Shown: piece by piece, positions 8,528-18,027 of the stretch
Numbering within the stretch: position 1 is the stretch's first letter
Layout of the letters: every line of letters begins with the position of its first letter
NCBI GenBank assembly: GCA_026195255.1
Contig: JAPHSS010000032.1
Span: 1-51,555 of the forward strand
DNA length: 51,555 bases
Direction of reading: 5' to 3'
Source of the DNA: Gammaproteobacteria bacterium
GTDB lineage: Bacteria; Pseudomonadota; Gammaproteobacteria; SZUA-229
Program-made: the position numbers and the translations under genes
The notes under the pieces: model-generated
Database searches by the model: none
The model's input: only the letters and a program-made list of their open reading frames with translations
What the model was told of the DNA's origin: nothing

Positions 8528-9937
8528 ATGGCCGGCAAGACATTATACGATAAATTATTTGATTCTCACGTTGTGCGAATGGAAAAAGACGGTACAGCCC
8601 TGCTTTATATTGATCGTCATCTGGTGCATGAAGTGACATCACCTCAGGCCTTTGAAGGTTTGCGCCTGGCGAACCGTAAACCATGGCGTACAGATACAAC
8701 ATTAGCAGTACCTGATCATAATGTGCCTACAGTTCCGTCTGAAAGGGCTGCAGGTATTACCGATGCGGTTGCAAAAATACAGGTTGAAACATTAGAAAAG
8801 AACACTAAAGAATTCGGTATTACCCAGTTTGCAATGAATGATATTCGTCAGGGTATTGTGCATGTAATTGGTCCTGAGCAGGGGGCAACATTACCCGGTA
8901 TGACATTGGTATGTGGTGACTCCCATACAGCAACGCATGGTGCTTTTGGTTCTATGGCGTTTGGCATCGGTACATCTGAAGTTGAACACGTTTTAGCTAC
9001 ACAGTGTTTATTGCAGAAAAAAATGAGCAATATGCGTATTAATGTGGAAGGTGAGTTAGGCGCGGGTGTAACGGCTAAAGATATTGTTCTGGCGGTTATT
9101 GGCGAAATAGGTACTGCTGGTGGAAACGGTTATGCCATTGAGTTTGCAGGCTCAGCTATTCGTAACCTGTCAATGGAAGGCCGTATGACGATTTGTAATA
9201 TGGCGATTGAAGCAGGCGCGCGAGTCGGCCTGGTGGCGGTTGACCAAACCACGATTGATTATGTAGAAGGCCGGCCTTATTCACCTAAAGGTGATAACTG
9301 GGATAATGCGGTAGCTGCCTGGTTTGATTTACACAGTGATGATGATGCGATATTTGATAATGAGCTGACTTTAAAAGCAGAATCAATATCTCCGCAAGTG
9401 ACCTGGGGTACATCTCCGGAAATGGTTGTGTCTATAGGTGAAAAGGTTCCTGATCCTGCAAACGAAACAGATGCGGTAAAATCTGATGGAATGCAAAAAG
9501 CATTAAAGTACATGGGGCTGGAAGCAGGTACGCCTATTGATACAATAAGTATCGATAAGGTCTTTATTGGTTCCTGCACCAATTCACGTTTAGAAGACTT
9601 ACAGGAAGTGGCAGATATTATTAAAGGTCGTAAAGTCGCCGCTAATGTAAAACTGGCAATGATCGTACCGGGTTCCGGGCTCATTAAACAACAGGCAGAA
9701 AAAGCCGGGTTAGATAAGTTATTTACCGATGCAGGTTTTGAATGGCGTGAACCGGGCTGCTCCATGTGTTTAGCAATGAATGCTGACAAGCTGGAACCAG
9801 GTGAGCGTTGTGCTTCAACATCTAATAGAAACTTTGAAGGGCGTCAGGGGCAGGGTGGACGTACTCACCTGGTAAGCCCGGCAATGGCAGCAGCAGCTGC
9901 TATTGCGGGTCATTTTGTTGATGTTAGAGATTTTTAA
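8528..9937 (+). CDS. leuC: 3-isopropylmalate dehydratase large subunit
   Basis: With LeuD this aconitase-type enzyme isomerises 2- to 3-isopropylmalate in leucine synthesis. The 469-residue length is normal. The three cysteines that hold the [4Fe-4S] cluster are visible: Cys350 in [11 protein letters not shown], and Cys411 and Cys414 in [11 protein letters not shown]. Other signatures include [12 protein letters not shown] near residue 130 and [12 protein letters not shown] near the C-terminus. The ATG at 8528 is preceded by a purine-rich GAGAAGA ribosome-binding site. It is the first gene of the leu operon and is divergent from the LysR gene. The 167-bp gap to leuD is unusually long and holds the lipoprotein relic described separately. 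Confidence 0.97.
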   Translation: MAGKTLYDKLFDSHVVRMEKDGTALLYIDRHLVHEVTSPQAFEGLRLANRKPWRTDTTLAVPDHNVPTVPSERAAGITDAVAKIQVETLEKNTKEFGITQFAMNDIRQGIVHVIGPEQGATLPGMTLVCGDSHTATHGAFGSMAFGIGTSEVEHVLATQCLLQKKMSNMRINVEGELGAGVTAKDIVLAVIGEIGTAGGNGYAIEFAGSAIRNLSMEGRMTICNMAIEAGARVGLVAVDQTTIDYVEGRPYSPKGDNWDNAVAAWFDLHSDDDAIFDNELTLKAESISPQVTWGTSPEMVVSIGEKVPDPANETDAVKSDGMQKALKYMGLEAGTPIDTISIDKVFIGSCTNSRLEDLQEVADIIKGRKVAANVKLAMIVPGSGLIKQQAEKAGLDKLFTDAGFEWREPGCSMCLAMNADKLEPGERCASTSNRNFEGRQGQGGRTHLVSPAMAAAAAIAGHFVDVRDF

Positions 9938-9948
9938 AAGCTGAAGTT

Positions 9949-10101
9949 ATGAAAAAATATGTATTTTAATAATTTTACTTTCACCGCCTTCTCTAACGGG
10001 CTGCCATTAAAGAAACGGCGAAAGCATGGGTGATGCAGGCAACAATGGTATTGAAACTATTGATAACCAGTCAATAGAGACAAAGCGAAATAGACGGGTA
10101 A
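9949..10101 (+). pseudogene. Relic of an entericidin-like small lipoprotein gene
   Basis: Between leuC and leuD, an ATG at 9949 starts MKKYVF and stops at once. One extra A in the A6 run at 9952-9957 would instead give a lipoprotein signal: MKKICILIILLSPPSLTGCH, with lipobox SLTGC at 9990-10004. A TAA at 10008 then interrupts the frame. The same frame continues open as RNGESMGDAGNNGIETIDNQ, reminiscent of the Gly-rich acidic tail of entericidin-type lipoproteins. So one frameshift and one nonsense change separate it from an intact gene of about 50 codons. The lipobox is seen directly; the entericidin assignment is inference from pattern, and chance cannot be ruled out. Confidence 0.42.
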
Positions 10102-10104
10102 ATA

Positions 10105-10743
10105 ATGAAAAAGTTTAGAATAGTAACAGGTGTAGTTGCACCAATGGATCGACCTAATGTTGATACAGATGCAATTATTCCCAAGCAATATCTGAAATCA
10201 ATTAAACGATCTGGTTTTGGGCCAAATGCTTTTGATGACTGGCGTTATCTTGATCCGGGTGCGCCAGATATTGAAAATTCAAGCAGACGTATTAATCCTG
10301 ATTTTGTATTAAATCAGTCGCCATATGATCAGGCTAATATTTTAATTGCCAGAGAAAATTTTGGTTGTGGTTCTTCTCGCGAACATGCGGTATGGGCATT
10401 AGACGATTTTGGTTTTCGGGCTATTATTGCGCCTGGTTTTGCGGATATCTTTTTTAATAACAGTTTTAAAAATGGCCTGTTGCCGATCGTTTTAGATGCT
10501 GAAGTTGTTAATGAAATATTTGAAAAAATAGCCGCTAAATCAGGTTATGAAATTACAGTTGATTTAACTAATCAAAAAGTTGTCACAGAAGATGGTGATG
10601 AGTACCCATTTGAAGTTGATGCATTTAGAAAACATTGTTTGCTGAATGGTTTAGACGATATTAGTTTAACCTTACAACATGCTGATGAAATAAGAGCATA
10701 CGAAGAAAAAACAAAACAATCAGCTCCCTGGTTGTTTTCATAA
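10105..10743 (+). CDS. leuD: 3-isopropylmalate dehydratase small subunit
   Basis: This is the swivelling subunit that completes isopropylmalate isomerase with LeuC. Its 212 residues are the usual length. Signatures are the N-terminal [20 protein letters not shown] and the substrate-loop segment [16 protein letters not shown] around residue 90, followed by [13 protein letters not shown]. The ATG at 10105 follows a GGGTAAATA stretch, a weak ribosome-binding site. An 84-bp gap to leuB is filled by one of the dispersed palindromic repeats. Confidence 0.97.
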   Translation: MKKFRIVTGVVAPMDRPNVDTDAIIPKQYLKSIKRSGFGPNAFDDWRYLDPGAPDIENSSRRINPDFVLNQSPYDQANILIARENFGCGSSREHAVWALDDFGFRAIIAPGFADIFFNNSFKNGLLPIVLDAEVVNEIFEKIAAKSGYEITVDLTNQKVVTEDGDEYPFEVDAFRKHCLLNGLDDISLTLQHADEIRAYEEKTKQSAPWLFS

Positions 10744-10750
10744 AAGAATA

Positions 10751-10816
10751 TAGCCGCAAAGACACGCAGAGCTCAGAGAGAATGTTATAAAAACTCTGTG
10801 GTCTCTGTGGCAAAGA
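10751..10816. repeat. Dispersed palindromic repeat family 1, copy A (upstream of leuB)
   Basis: Left arm 10751-10773 (GCCGCAAAGACACGCAGAG core) pairs with right arm 10791-10814 (ACTCTGTGGTCTCTGTGGCA core) to form a long imperfect hairpin. It ends 12 bp before the leuB ATG, and the GAGGA that follows serves as the ribosome-binding site. Related copies lie upstream of asd and folC. Confidence 0.7.
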
Positions 10817-10827
10817 GGATAGATCAC

Positions 10828-11904
10828 ATGACACAAAAAATTGCAATTTTACCCGGTGATGGTATTGGTAAAGAAATTGTTGCTGAAGCCGTTAAAGTTA
10901 TCGAGTTTTTAAAAGCAGATGGCGTGCTCGATGTCGAGCTTAGCGAAGCGCCAGTGGGTGGCGCAGGGTATGATGCCGATGGCGAGCCTTTACCCGCTGC
11001 CACATTAGAACTTTGTAAAAATTCCGATGCGATTTTATTAGGTGCCGTTGGCGGGCCTCAGTATGAATCATTACCTCGTGAAAAACGGCCTGAAAAAGGG
11101 CTTTTAGGTTTGCGTTCTGAACTGCAACTGTTCTCTAATTTACGCCCGGCTATTTTGTACCCGCAATTGGCAGAAGCATCATCTCTAAAGCCTGAAATAG
11201 TTTCAGGTTTAGATATTATGATTGTGCGTGAGTTAACCGGAGGTATTTACTTTGGTCAGCCACGTGAAATCACTGAAAAAGATGGTGAGCGTTATGCTTA
11301 TAACACAGCGGGTTATAAAGAAAGCGAAATAGAACGTATTGGTCGTTCAGCATTTGAAATTGCCATGAAGCGAGACAAGCGTGTGTGCTCTGTTGATAAG
11401 GCGAATGTTTTAGAAGTATCTGAGTTATGGCGTGAAGTGATGGAGCGTGTAGCTAAAGATTATCCAGAAGTTGAGTTGTCACATATGTATGTAGATAACG
11501 CAGCAATGCAGTTAGTCAAATGGCCAAAGCAGTTTGATGTCATGGTAACCAGTAATTTATTTGGTGATGTTTTATCTGATTGTGCGGCTATGTTAACCGG
11601 TTCAATTGGTATGTTGCCTTCCGCCTCTTTAGATGCAAATGGTCGTGGTATGTATGAACCAATTCATGGTTCGGCGCCAGACATTGCAGGTAAAGGTATT
11701 GCAAATCCTTTAGCCACTATTTTGTCTATTTCTATGATGTTACGTTATAGCTTAAACAATGAAACTGTTGCACAGCGCATTGATGATGCGGTGGGGAAAG
11801 TTTTAGATCAGGGCTTACGCACAGCAGATATTATGTCTGCCGGTTGCACTGAAGTGGGTACGGCTGTCATGGGTGATGCGGTGGTTGAAGCGCTTAAAGT
11901 ATAA
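10828..11904 (+). CDS. leuB: 3-isopropylmalate dehydrogenase
   Basis: This NAD-dependent enzyme oxidises 3-isopropylmalate to 2-oxoisocaproate with decarboxylation. The 358-residue protein starts [17 protein letters not shown] and carries the substrate and metal signatures [13 protein letters not shown], the Asp-rich [12 protein letters not shown] motif and the NAD-binding [16 protein letters not shown] chose ATG 10828 because AGAGGAT precedes it and the family begins here; an upstream GTG in the same frame would lie inside the palindromic repeat. It is co-directional with leuC and leuD, and the operon appears to continue into asd. Confidence 0.97.
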   Translation: MTQKIAILPGDGIGKEIVAEAVKVIEFLKADGVLDVELSEAPVGGAGYDADGEPLPAATLELCKNSDAILLGAVGGPQYESLPREKRPEKGLLGLRSELQLFSNLRPAILYPQLAEASSLKPEIVSGLDIMIVRELTGGIYFGQPREITEKDGERYAYNTAGYKESEIERIGRSAFEIAMKRDKRVCSVDKANVLEVSELWREVMERVAKDYPEVELSHMYVDNAAMQLVKWPKQFDVMVTSNLFGDVLSDCAAMLTGSIGMLPSASLDANGRGMYEPIHGSAPDIAGKGIANPLATILSISMMLRYSLNNETVAQRIDDAVGKVLDQGLRTADIMSAGCTEVGTAVMGDAVVEALKV

Positions 11905-11920
11905 GTAAATTTTTAAAAAA

Positions 11921-12007
11921 TTAGCCACAGAGACACAGAGTTGTTTTTGTCATTCCTTCACAGGCATGATTAGTTTTCTCTGCGCACACTGTGACTCTGT
12001 GGCAAAA
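11921..12007. repeat. Dispersed palindromic repeat family 1, copy B (upstream of asd)
   Basis: Left arm TTAGCCACAGAGACACAGAG (11921-11940) and right arm ACTGTGACTCTGTGGCAAAA (11988-12006) are near-perfect reverse complements, separated by 47 bp. The right arm ends about 17 bp before the asd ATG. This is the clearest copy of the family. Confidence 0.75.
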
Positions 12008-12023
12008 AAATCAGGAAAAAATT

Positions 12024-13046
12024 ATGAGTAAAACATATGATGTAGCAGTAGTAGGTGCCACCGGTGCAGTAGGTGAAACGATGTTATCAATTCTGGCGGA
12101 AAGAAATTTTCCGGTAGGTAATATTTATGCACTGGCTTCGGAACGCTCTGCAGGCAAAAAAGTTGATTTCGGTGGCAAGATGTTAACCGTCGAAAATTTA
12201 GCGGATTTTGATTTTTCTAAAGTACAAATTGGGCTATTTTCAGCAGGTGGTTCTATATCTGCCGAGTTTGCACCGAAAGCGGCGGCAGCAGGCTGTGTTG
12301 TTATTGATAATACATCTGAGTTTCGTTATGTAGATGATATTCCTCTGGTTGTGCCTGAAGTTAATCCACACGCTATAGCAAATTATAAAACAAAAGGCAT
12401 TATTGCAAACCCTAACTGTTCAACTATTCAAATGCTGGTTGCGTTAAAACCAATACAGGATGCTGTTGGTATTTCCAGAATTAATGTCTGCACCTATCAG
12501 GCTGTTTCGGGTACAGGTAAAAATGCAATTGAAGAATTAGCAGGTCAAACAGCGCGATTATTAAACTGTAAACCGGTTGAGTGTAAGGTTTACCCAAAGC
12601 AGATCGCTTTTAACGTTTTACCACAAATTGATGTGTTTCAGGAAAATGGCTATACCAAAGAAGAAATGAAGATGGTCTGGGAAACAAATAAAATAATGGA
12701 AGACGATACAATCAAGGTAAACCCCACTGCGGTGCGCGTTCCTGTGTTTTATGGTCATTCAGAAGCCCTGCATATTGAAACACGTAAAAAAATCAGTGCT
12801 AAGCAATGCCGTGAGTTGCTGGAAAAAGCCCCCGGTGTTGAAGTTATTGATGAGCACATTGATGGTGGTTACCCGACAGCGGTGACAGAGGGCGCTACAA
12901 ATAACCCGACTTATGTAGGAAGAATTCGTGAGGATATTTCCCATGAAATGGGTATAGATATGTGGGTAGTCTCAGATAACGTACGAAAAGGTGCTGCATT
13001 AAATAGCGTACAAATTGCAGAAATTTTGATAAAAGACTATTTATAA
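12024..13046 (+). CDS. asd: Aspartate-semialdehyde dehydrogenase
   Basis: This enzyme reduces aspartyl phosphate to aspartate semialdehyde, feeding lysine/diaminopimelate, threonine and methionine. The 340-residue protein has the NADP loop VVGATGAVGETM at residues 9-20 and the catalytic Cys132 in ANPNCSTIQM. It continues with the VSGTGKNAIEEL segment after the active site and ends with the VSDNVRKGAALNSVQIAE signature. ATG 12024 is preceded by CAGGAAAAAATT, a clear ribosome-binding site; an upstream start at 11991 would fall inside the repeat. Because it provides DAP precursor, it is linked biochemically to the peptidoglycan genes at 25-28 kb. Confidence 0.96.
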   Translation: MSKTYDVAVVGATGAVGETMLSILAERNFPVGNIYALASERSAGKKVDFGGKMLTVENLADFDFSKVQIGLFSAGGSISAEFAPKAAAAGCVVIDNTSEFRYVDDIPLVVPEVNPHAIANYKTKGIIANPNCSTIQMLVALKPIQDAVGISRINVCTYQAVSGTGKNAIEELAGQTARLLNCKPVECKVYPKQIAFNVLPQIDVFQENGYTKEEMKMVWETNKIMEDDTIKVNPTAVRVPVFYGHSEALHIETRKKISAKQCRELLEKAPGVEVIDEHIDGGYPTAVTEGATNNPTYVGRIREDISHEMGIDMWVVSDNVRKGAALNSVQIAEILIKDYL

Positions 13047-13149
13047 TCTATAGTTACGTCTACATGCTAAAGTTTTTTCTTAGCTTTTAACTGGAAATAG
13101 GTGTATCTTTGGCCTAAATTCAGAATAACGAACAATAAATGAAATAGAT

Positions 13150-13203
13150 GTAATTGCTCAGGTTGCCAGAAAAGGGCACCAGATCAAGGCGAAAAATGCT
13201 GGC
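13150..13203. repeat. Dispersed repeat family 2, partial copy upstream of fimV
   Basis: The segment GTAATTGCTCAGGTTGCCAG, continuing with GGGCACCAGATCAAGGCGA, matches the right half of the 121-bp palindrome at 36717-36837 (read on its - strand), with several mismatches. The opposite arm is not recognisable here. It lies in the 260-bp asd-fimV gap. Confidence 0.55.
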
Positions 13204-13306
13204 TTGCATTGTTAAGTTATCATTTGACCAGGGTTATAGTGGTCTATATATAGACGCGCTGAGTAGTTGCAGGAAATATTCATAGGATCGAGTGAGGGGA
13301 CTACCT

Positions 13307-16300
13307 GTGCGCAAATTAACGCTGAGCCTTGCCGTGATGGCTGCATTGCTGCCAGTTCGCGGATATCCATTAGGGTTGGGTGATTTAGAGCTGAATTCAG
13401 CACTAAATCAAGAGCTAAATGCAGAAATAGCGGTATTATCAGCTGCGACTGAAGACGCTGAACAGATTATTATAAAACTGGCTGATCGTGATGCCTTTAT
13501 TCGTGCGGGCCTTGATCGCCCACATCTGTTACAGCAACTCCAGTTTAAAATGATTGATAAAAACGGCTCGCCTTATGTAAAGGTTTACACTAAGACGCCT
13601 ATTCGTGAACCATTTTTAAGCTTTCTGTTAGAAATTGACTGGCCGCAAGGGCATTTGTTACGAGAATATACGTTACTTCTCGATCCGCCTGTCTATAACA
13701 CCAGTGGTTTATCAAATAACGCACCCGCATCTACGGATGTAAATAGCCCTTTTAATGAACCGACTGATGCCCAGGCGCAAACTCAGCCGGTGTTTTCTGA
13801 ACAACAAAGTGCCTCAACTGTTCAAAGTCGTGGGCAGGCCGCCCCTGTTATGCAAGCAGGTGTTATTTCATCTGATGCAGGGCGGAGTGTTAATTACCAA
13901 TACCAGCCACTTCCTGCAGCAACATCTTCACCAGATCAATATAGAGTTCAACAAAACGATACCTTGTGGAGCATGGCAAATCGCATGCGTCCAGATAACT
14001 CGGTTAGTGTCGAGCAAATGATGCTGGCAATGGTGCGTAAAAATCCAGAAGCATTTATTCAGGAAAATATTAATGGGGTTAAGCGCGGTTACATACTGCG
14101 AATTCCAGGTCGTGATGAAGCGACTCAAATAGACAGGCAGCAGGCGGTGGCGCAGGCGCGTGAGCATGCGGCATTATGGCGTGAATATAGTCAGGGCGCA
14201 GCAAGTGCTTCTCCCGCATCTTCAATGGAAGCAGATGCTTTTAGTGGGGATTCGGCAGCAGATCAGCGGCGTGATGCAGATGGTCACTTATCCATTGTAG
14301 GTGCAAGCGAAAGCGGCAGCGAACAGGCGGGTTCGAACCAGGACCCGGATGCACAATTAAGTCGTTTAAAGCAAGATCTGAACCTGGCCAGGGAGCAGCT
14401 TGAATCAGAAAAGCTTGAAAAAGAAGATTTACGTGCACGTCTGGCTGAACTAGAACAGCGTGTACAGCGTGTTATAGAAATGGACGATGGCGAGCTGGCT
14501 AAATTGCAGCAGGATTTACAGTCTAGCCAGCAAACAGTTGAAGTAATGGATGGCGCTACGGCTGAAGACGCGCCAGTGGAAGATGTTGCTACTGAAGAAA
14601 TGCCGGCTGAAGATATGCTTGAAACAATGCCGGAAGAACCATCAGAAGCGGCAATGGATGAAGGTGTCACAGATGAATCATCAGATGCGCCGACTGAAGA
14701 AGCTATTTTTGCCGATGAAACAGCCGATGAGACTGTAACTGGCGAGGTAGCAGAAATTGAACCTCAGGCTCAGACTATTGAGCCTGTAGAAGCGATTGAA
14801 ACGCCGGTATTTGCACAGCAAAAACCCAAAAATTTCCTTGATAGCCTGATGGAAGACCCCAGGTTATTGGGTATGATCGGCGGTGGCCTGGCATTTGTTT
14901 TCTTATTAGTCGCATTATTATTAAAACGTATTCGTGGCAGTAAAGCAGAAGAGGAAGATCAGTGGGCGTCAGCAATGGATGACCCAGCTGATTTATCTAA
15001 CCTTGATGATAATTTAGATGCGGCTGTAGACGAGGCAACCGTTAAAACTGAAGCTGTAGATATGACCTCTACAGCTGAGATGATGGCAGCGCCAGAAGCT
15101 GTATCTGAGTTTGGTGATACGCAAATTGAAGCCCCAGATGTGGCTGATGATCTTGAAGATACTGTATTTGATTTAGAGGGTGATGAGCCTGCTTCTGGGG
15201 AAACTGAGAGTGATGATGTTATAGCGGAAGCAGACGTATACCTGGCTTACGGTATTTATCAGCAGGCAGAAGAGTTATTAAATAGTGCGATAGATGAAAA
15301 TCCTGAGCGTGATGATTACCGCATGAAATTGCTGGAGACTCATTATGCTGCTAAAAACTCAACAGGCTTCGCGCGACTAGCCGAAGATGTTAAGGCCCGT
15401 AAAGGTGATGATAAGGCTTATTGGGATCGTGTTATTGCAATGGGAATGGAGCTTTGTCCGGAAAATGCCTTATTCTCAGGATCTGATGTAAATCTGAGTG
15501 ACATCGATGCAGATGCATTGTTGCCAGAGAAGCCACAAAAAGCCGATCTTGAGCTGGATGCGGGGGATGAATCATCAACAGATTTTGATCTGGGACTTGA
15601 TGATGCAGATTTAGGTGGTCTCGAAGATGATTCAGGCGAAACTCAGGTTCTTTCTGCGCCAGCTGACCCAGGTATGGAATCGGCAGAAGATGAGTTAGAT
15701 CTGGCGGGTGATCTTGATGATATCGCAAATGAACTTGAGAAGCAGGATGATACCAGTTCTGATTTAGAATTTGATCTGGGTGAGTTTGATGATATGGAGA
15801 TCTCATCAGAAACTGAAAGCTCAACTGAAGATTTAGCAGAATCATCTGAGATGGATATCGATGATGACTTTTCGCTTGATTTTGATGCGGCTGATTTAGG
15901 TTTTGAAGAGTCCGAGTCTGAATCAGGCGAGACAGATGAGATAAGTCCGGATGCAGATCTGGATCTTGGTGAAGATCTTGATGAAACGCCTGAAGTCGCC
16001 CTAGGTGATGACCTTGGCGAAATTGAAATCGAAGGTGAAGAGTTAGATTTAGGTGAGTTGGACCTGGATGATATGGATCTGGCTGATACAGATCTGGGCG
16101 ATACAGACCTGAATGATTCAGACCTGGGAGATTTGAGCTTAGATGATGCTGTGACCTCTACAGATATGGACCTTTCAGATGATGACAGTGAATTCGACAT
16201 TTCTGAGTTATCAGAAGATGTTGACGAAGTAAGCACAAAGCTTGATCTGGCAAAAGCATATATTGATATGGGTGATAATGATGGTGCTCGCAGTATATTG

Positions 16301-16372
16301 GAAGAAGTCAAAGCTGAAGGCAATGATGAACAACAACAACAGGCTAATGAGTTACTTCAGCGGGCAAGTTAG
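13307..16372 (+). CDS. fimV: FimV-like LysM/TPR inner-membrane hub protein
   Basis: FimV proteins organise type IV pili, twitching and polar proteins by joining peptidoglycan to cytoplasmic partners. This one has 1021 residues. In order: signal peptide (to about residue 22), conserved FimV N-domain beginning LGDLELNSALNQELNAEI, a LysM peptidoglycan-binding domain (about 211-265, YRVQQNDTLWSMANRMRPD), a coiled coil (about 350-410), a single membrane span (about 518-541, LGMIGGGLAFVFLLVALLL), a very acidic cytoplasmic tail with D/L/G-rich repeats, and a C-terminal FimV/TPR motif (LDLAKAYIDMGDNDGARSIL). I prefer GTG 13307, preceded by GAGGGGACT; GTG 13292 is the alternative. The asd–fimV–truA order matches Pseudomonas. 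Confidence 0.93.
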   Translation: MRKLTLSLAVMAALLPVRGYPLGLGDLELNSALNQELNAEIAVLSAATEDAEQIIIKLADRDAFIRAGLDRPHLLQQLQFKMIDKNGSPYVKVYTKTPIREPFLSFLLEIDWPQGHLLREYTLLLDPPVYNTSGLSNNAPASTDVNSPFNEPTDAQAQTQPVFSEQQSASTVQSRGQAAPVMQAGVISSDAGRSVNYQYQPLPAATSSPDQYRVQQNDTLWSMANRMRPDNSVSVEQMMLAMVRKNPEAFIQENINGVKRGYILRIPGRDEATQIDRQQAVAQAREHAALWREYSQGAASASPASSMEADAFSGDSAADQRRDADGHLSIVGASESGSEQAGSNQDPDAQLSRLKQDLNLAREQLESEKLEKEDLRARLAELEQRVQRVIEMDDGELAKLQQDLQSSQQTVEVMDGATAEDAPVEDVATEEMPAEDMLETMPEEPSEAAMDEGVTDESSDAPTEEAIFADETADETVTGEVAEIEPQAQTIEPVEAIETPVFAQQKPKNFLDSLMEDPRLLGMIGGGLAFVFLLVALLLKRIRGSKAEEEDQWASAMDDPADLSNLDDNLDAAVDEATVKTEAVDMTSTAEMMAAPEAVSEFGDTQIEAPDVADDLEDTVFDLEGDEPASGETESDDVIAEADVYLAYGIYQQAEELLNSAIDENPERDDYRMKLLETHYAAKNSTGFARLAEDVKARKGDDKAYWDRVIAMGMELCPENALFSGSDVNLSDIDADALLPEKPQKADLELDAGDESSTDFDLGLDDADLGGLEDDSGETQVLSAPADPGMESAEDELDLAGDLDDIANELEKQDDTSSDLEFDLGEFDDMEISSETESSTEDLAESSEMDIDDDFSLDFDAADLGFEESESESGETDEISPDADLDLGEDLDETPEVALGDDLGEIEIEGEELDLGELDLDDMDLADTDLGDTDLNDSDLGDLSLDDAVTSTDMDLSDDDSEFDISELSEDVDEVSTKLDLAKAYIDMGDNDGARSILEEVKAEGNDEQQQQANELLQRAS

Positions 16373-16393
16373 TTGGTAAACTGTAGAGTAAAT

Positions 16394-16430
16394 AAAACGG
16401 CACCGGGTTAATACCGGTGCCGTTTTTTTA
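16394..16430 (+). terminator. Rho-independent terminator after fimV
   Basis: The stem CGGCACCGG (16398-16406) pairs perfectly with CCGGTGCCG (16414-16422) around a 7-base loop, followed by seven T residues. This is the strongest terminator in the window. It ends the leu–asd–fimV unit, so truA probably starts its own transcript. Confidence 0.92.
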
Positions 16431-16516
16431 TGCGTATGATATGCGTATTCTCGCTCATACATAAAACTGAAGAAGTGTCCGTTATAGAGTAATAACAGGC
16501 ATCAGGAAATTAATAC

Positions 16517-17299
16517 ATGAAATTCGCACTAGGCATAGAATATGACGGGAGTAATTTTTCCGGCTGGCAAATGCAAAAACACGGTACTCGTACGGTTCAG
16601 GAGTGTGTGGAAAAAGCACTGTCTAGTGTTGCTAATCAGTCTGTGCAGGTGGTTTGTGCCGGACGTACCGATACCGGTGTACATGCAACCGGCCAGGTAG
16701 TGCATTTTGAGTGTGACTCACCGCGACAGCAAAAAGCCTGGGTTATGGGGGTAAATACTCACTTACCCGATGACGTTGCCTCTGTCTGGGCAAAACCTGT
16801 GGCAGATGATTTCAGCGCGCGTTTTAGTGCGACAGCGCGACAATATCGTTATATTATTTTGAACCGGTTAGCGCGTCCCGCGATTTTAAATAATAAAGTT
16901 ACCTGGAAACATGGTGCCTTTAATGTAGAGGCGATGCATCAGGCGGCACAAGCACTGTTGGGAGAACAGGATTTTACATCATTCCGCTCTTCCGCATGCC
17001 AGGCTGAACATGCGATGCGACGTGTTCACTGGGTAAAGGTAAGCCGTGATGGTGATTATATTTATATCGATATCGAAGCGAATGCCTTTTTGCATCATAT
17101 GGTAAGAAATATTGTCGGCTCATTGATTATGGTCGGTCAGGAAGTGAAACCAGTTACCTGGATGTCAGACTTAATGAGCTGTAAGGATCGTAATCAGGCA
17201 GGGCCGACGGCACCGGCAGAGGGGCTTTATCTGGTGAAGGTGACGTACCCGGAAGAGATTGGAATTAGTAGCAGGATTTACTTACCAAATTTCACCTGA
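16517..17299 (+). CDS. truA: tRNA pseudouridine(38-40) synthase
   Basis: TruA isomerises uridines 38-40 of the anticodon arm of many tRNAs. The product is 260 residues. The catalytic Asp52 sits in the signature CAGRTDTGVHATGQ, and the N-terminus FALGIEYDGSNFSGWQ and the later FTSFRSSACQ and AFLHHMVRNIVGSL segments are typical. It is the first gene after the fimV terminator and likely leads the trpF–trpBA–accD–folC unit; 80 bp separate it from trpF. Confidence 0.96.
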   Translation: MKFALGIEYDGSNFSGWQMQKHGTRTVQECVEKALSSVANQSVQVVCAGRTDTGVHATGQVVHFECDSPRQQKAWVMGVNTHLPDDVASVWAKPVADDFSARFSATARQYRYIILNRLARPAILNNKVTWKHGAFNVEAMHQAAQALLGEQDFTSFRSSACQAEHAMRRVHWVKVSRDGDYIYIDIEANAFLHHMVRNIVGSLIMVGQEVKPVTWMSDLMSCKDRNQAGPTAPAEGLYLVKVTYPEEIGISSRIYLPNFT

Positions 17300-17379
17300 A
17301 AAGTTATGAAATATTCGGGCTGGCAGTGAATTTCTGTTAAAATGCTTTTTTTTAGACTCAAGACAGGTTTGTTAGGCTT

Positions 17380-18012
17380 TTGAACCCGAGAACCCGCGTA
17401 AAAATTTGTGGTATTACCCGACTTGAAGATGCCCTGGAAGCCGCTCAATTGGGTGTAGATGCGCTGGGTTTTGTTTTTTATAATAAAAGCCCGCGAAACA
17501 TAGACACTAAAACCGCCCGGGTTATCTGTCAGCAACTTCCCGGTTTTGTGACAACCACCGCTTTATTTTTAAACCCGGATGAAAGTTTAGTGAGAAAGGT
17601 GCTTGCAGAAGTAAATATTGATTGTCTGCAGTTTCACGGAACTGAGTCAGTTGAGTTTTGTGAATCTTTTGGTAAGCCTTATATAAAAGCTCTGGGTGTA
17701 GAAGGCGTAACTGATATCGTTGCATTATTTGAGCAATATAAAAGTGCACGAAGCATCTTGTTAGATAGTCATGCCAGCGGCAGGGCGGGTGGCACGGGGC
17801 AAACATTTGACTGGTCATCTATTCCAGAGAAATTGCGACAGAAAATTATACTGGCGGGTGGTCTAAAGCCGGATAACGTAGCGGATGCAATACAACAGAT
17901 TAAACCTTATGCGGTCGATTTAAGCTCGGGTGTTGAATCAGCACCTGGTATAAAAGACAGTACTTTAATGGTGCGATTAATGAGTGAAATTAAGCGTGCC
18001 GATTGTGATTAA
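17380..18012 (+). CDS. trpF: Phosphoribosylanthranilate isomerase
   Basis: This enzyme converts phosphoribosylanthranilate to the 1-(carboxyphenylamino) deoxyribulose phosphate in tryptophan synthesis. The 210-residue (βα)8 protein has the general-base Cys10 in VKICGITR and the phosphate-binding segments LLDSHASGRAGGTGQTFDW and LAGGLKPDNVADAI. The start is TTG at 17380, since no ATG or GTG precedes the conserved KICGIT; a modest AGG lies just upstream. It is followed 15 bp later by trpB. The trpF–trpB–trpA–accD–folC order is common in gammaproteobacteria. Confidence 0.94.
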   Translation: MNPRTRVKICGITRLEDALEAAQLGVDALGFVFYNKSPRNIDTKTARVICQQLPGFVTTTALFLNPDESLVRKVLAEVNIDCLQFHGTESVEFCESFGKPYIKALGVEGVTDIVALFEQYKSARSILLDSHASGRAGGTGQTFDWSSIPEKLRQKIILAGGLKPDNVADAIQQIKPYAVDLSSGVESAPGIKDSTLMVRLMSEIKRADCD

Positions 18013-18027
18013 CAGTGATAAGTGAAA

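Noticed and set aside
9277-9789. 170-codon - strand frame
   Set aside because: Antisense to the conserved part of leuC; a by-product of codon composition.
15643-16323. 226-codon Ser-rich - strand frame
   Set aside because: Antisense to the Asp/Glu-rich repeats of fimV, which automatically give Ser-rich complementary frames.
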